From: Paracoccaceae bacterium
Lineage (GTDB): Bacteria; Pseudomonadota; Alphaproteobacteria; Rhodobacterales; Rhodobacteraceae
Assembly: GCA_019634215.1 (NCBI GenBank)
Contig: JAHQVS010000194.1
Coordinates: 1 to 43,636 of the forward strand
Direction: 5' to 3'
DNA length: 43,636 nucleotides
In this document: in pieces, positions 43,248 to 43,636 of the stretch
Position numbering within the stretch: the first letter of the stretch is position 1
How the letters are laid out: each line of letters starts with the position of its first letter
The notes under the pieces: generated by a model
Told to the model about the DNA's origin: nothing
Seen by the model: the letters and a program-made list of their open reading frames with translations, nothing else
Databases searched by the model: none
Program-made: the position numbers and the translations under genes

Positions 43248-43299
43248 GCTCGTAACCCCAGTCATTGGGTTCTATTTCAGTTCGGACGCCCTTGTCCGA
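43237..43299 (-). promoter_or_regulatory. Two-hairpin ANTAR antitermination site in the nrtA leader
   Basis: On the - strand the first hairpin is TCGGAC-AAGGGC-GTCCGA (43299-43282) and the second is CGAGC-AAAGCC-GCTCG (43252-43237). Both have six-base loops with A at position 1 and G at position 4, the rule for RNA bound by ANTAR proteins such as NasR and NasT. The second hairpin uses the left arm of the terminator, so the two are exclusive. Confidence 0.85.
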
Positions 43300-43384
43300 T
43301 GCCCGCTACGCTACCGTTTTATGCGAAGACATCAAGATCAAAGTTCAGGTATGTTGCAAATTTAGATTTCTGATTAAAATTTGC

Positions 43385-43636
43385 TCAAGTTCCCTGAGTT
43401 TTCAGAGATTGAGGGTCAAAAATTCGACCGTCAAAGAAGTTGTCTGGCCCAAGCAGCATCTCGCCAGCACAGGAGGAGACGGTCGTGCGAGTCGTCAGTG
43501 CGCCCTCTAATTTTTCCGAGGCGGCGGGCAGAACCGCGCCAATTGGGCCGAGCGTTTCGCGGTAGATGTCTGGCCGGAAGCAGTCTCGGGCGGCGAGGGC
43601 GGCGTCGGCGCGCTCTATGCCGCTGCGCTCGGCCAG
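43385..43636 (-). CDS. nasS: C-terminal part of a NasS-like nitrate sensor (partial)
   Basis: Only the last 83 codons are in the window; the gene continues past its right edge. The translation includes ARDCFRPDIYRETLGPIGA, then LPAASEKLEGALTTRTTVSS and ends FFDGRIFDPQSLKTQGT. This resembles the C-terminus of NasS, a cytoplasmic NrtA-like protein that holds the antiterminator NasT until nitrate binds. That fits the ANTAR hairpins just downstream. The base identity with NrtA/CmpA family ends cannot be told apart fully, so a second NrtA-type binding protein remains possible. Confidence 0.75.
   Translation of the reverse strand: MAERSGIERADAALAARDCFRPDIYRETLGPIGAVLPAASEKLEGALTTRTTVSSCAGEMLLGPDNFFDGRIFDPQSLKTQGT

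Noticed and set aside
1-43636. Insertion sequences, prophage genes or CRISPR arrays
   Set aside because: No transposase, integrase or phage family and no regularly spaced repeats were seen; the genes form coherent metabolic operons.

Overview
The window looks like the chromosome of an alphaproteobacterium. The gene families, the Klebsiella-type NasA fused to a BFD-like domain, the NirBD pair, the double-ATPase nitrate transporter gene, the DctBD-TRAP arrangement and the abundance of small-molecule importers all fit that group. The first 450 bases are visibly AT-rich; most of the rest is moderately GC-rich. No insertion sequence, phage gene or CRISPR array was seen. The content is almost entirely uptake and assimilation of nitrogen and organic compounds, with five importers of the ABC or nitrate type and one TRAP transporter.

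Layout: (1) 452-5260, + strand: a polyamine-type ABC importer (ATPase, binding protein, two permeases), whose PotB-like permease carries two large extra soluble segments. (2) 5385-10372: a fumarylacetoacetate-hydrolase-family enzyme divergent from a FadR/GntR regulator, then an NMT1-type importer with one ATPase and two permeases. (3) 20576 down to 10404, - strand: a colinear run of 12 tightly packed genes: creatininase family, a binding protein of the urea-carboxylase-region type with its permease and ATPase, an AhpD-like protein, two SDRs, a polysaccharide-deacetylase-family hydrolase, a ureohydrolase closely resembling the Ni-dependent guanidine hydrolase GdmH, a small protein with a His-rich N-terminus, a DUF1989 protein and a Rieske oxygenase. 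A type III glutamine-synthetase-like gene diverges from it at 20821, and a LuxR-type regulator lies next to that.

(4) 29487 down to 23144, - strand: DctB sensor kinase, DctD response regulator (lacking the GAFTGA loop), then TRAP genes dctP, dctQ, dctM, with a 20-bp palindrome upstream of dctP. (5) 29923-30861: an orphan cheW and a tRNA-Phe. (6) 43636 down to 31004, - strand: assimilatory nitrate reduction, with the end of a NasS-like sensor, nrtA, nrtB, nrtC (two ATPases in one polypeptide), nirB, nirD, nasA, a YbiB-like gene and cysG. The nrtA leader contains two hexaloop hairpins with the ANTAR pattern (A at loop position 1, G at position 4), the second mutually exclusive with an intrinsic terminator. 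This points to NasS/NasT nitrate-responsive antitermination.

The most novel part is block 3. I read it as a guanidine or substituted-guanidine uptake and degradation operon in which no HypA/HypB-type nickel chaperone is visible and a small His-rich protein sits directly after the hydrolase gene. The genes shared with known guanidine systems (GdmH-like enzyme, binding protein of that transporter family, DUF1989) support the substrate class; the roles of the Rieske oxygenase, SDRs, deacetylase-like protein and creatininase-like protein are inference.
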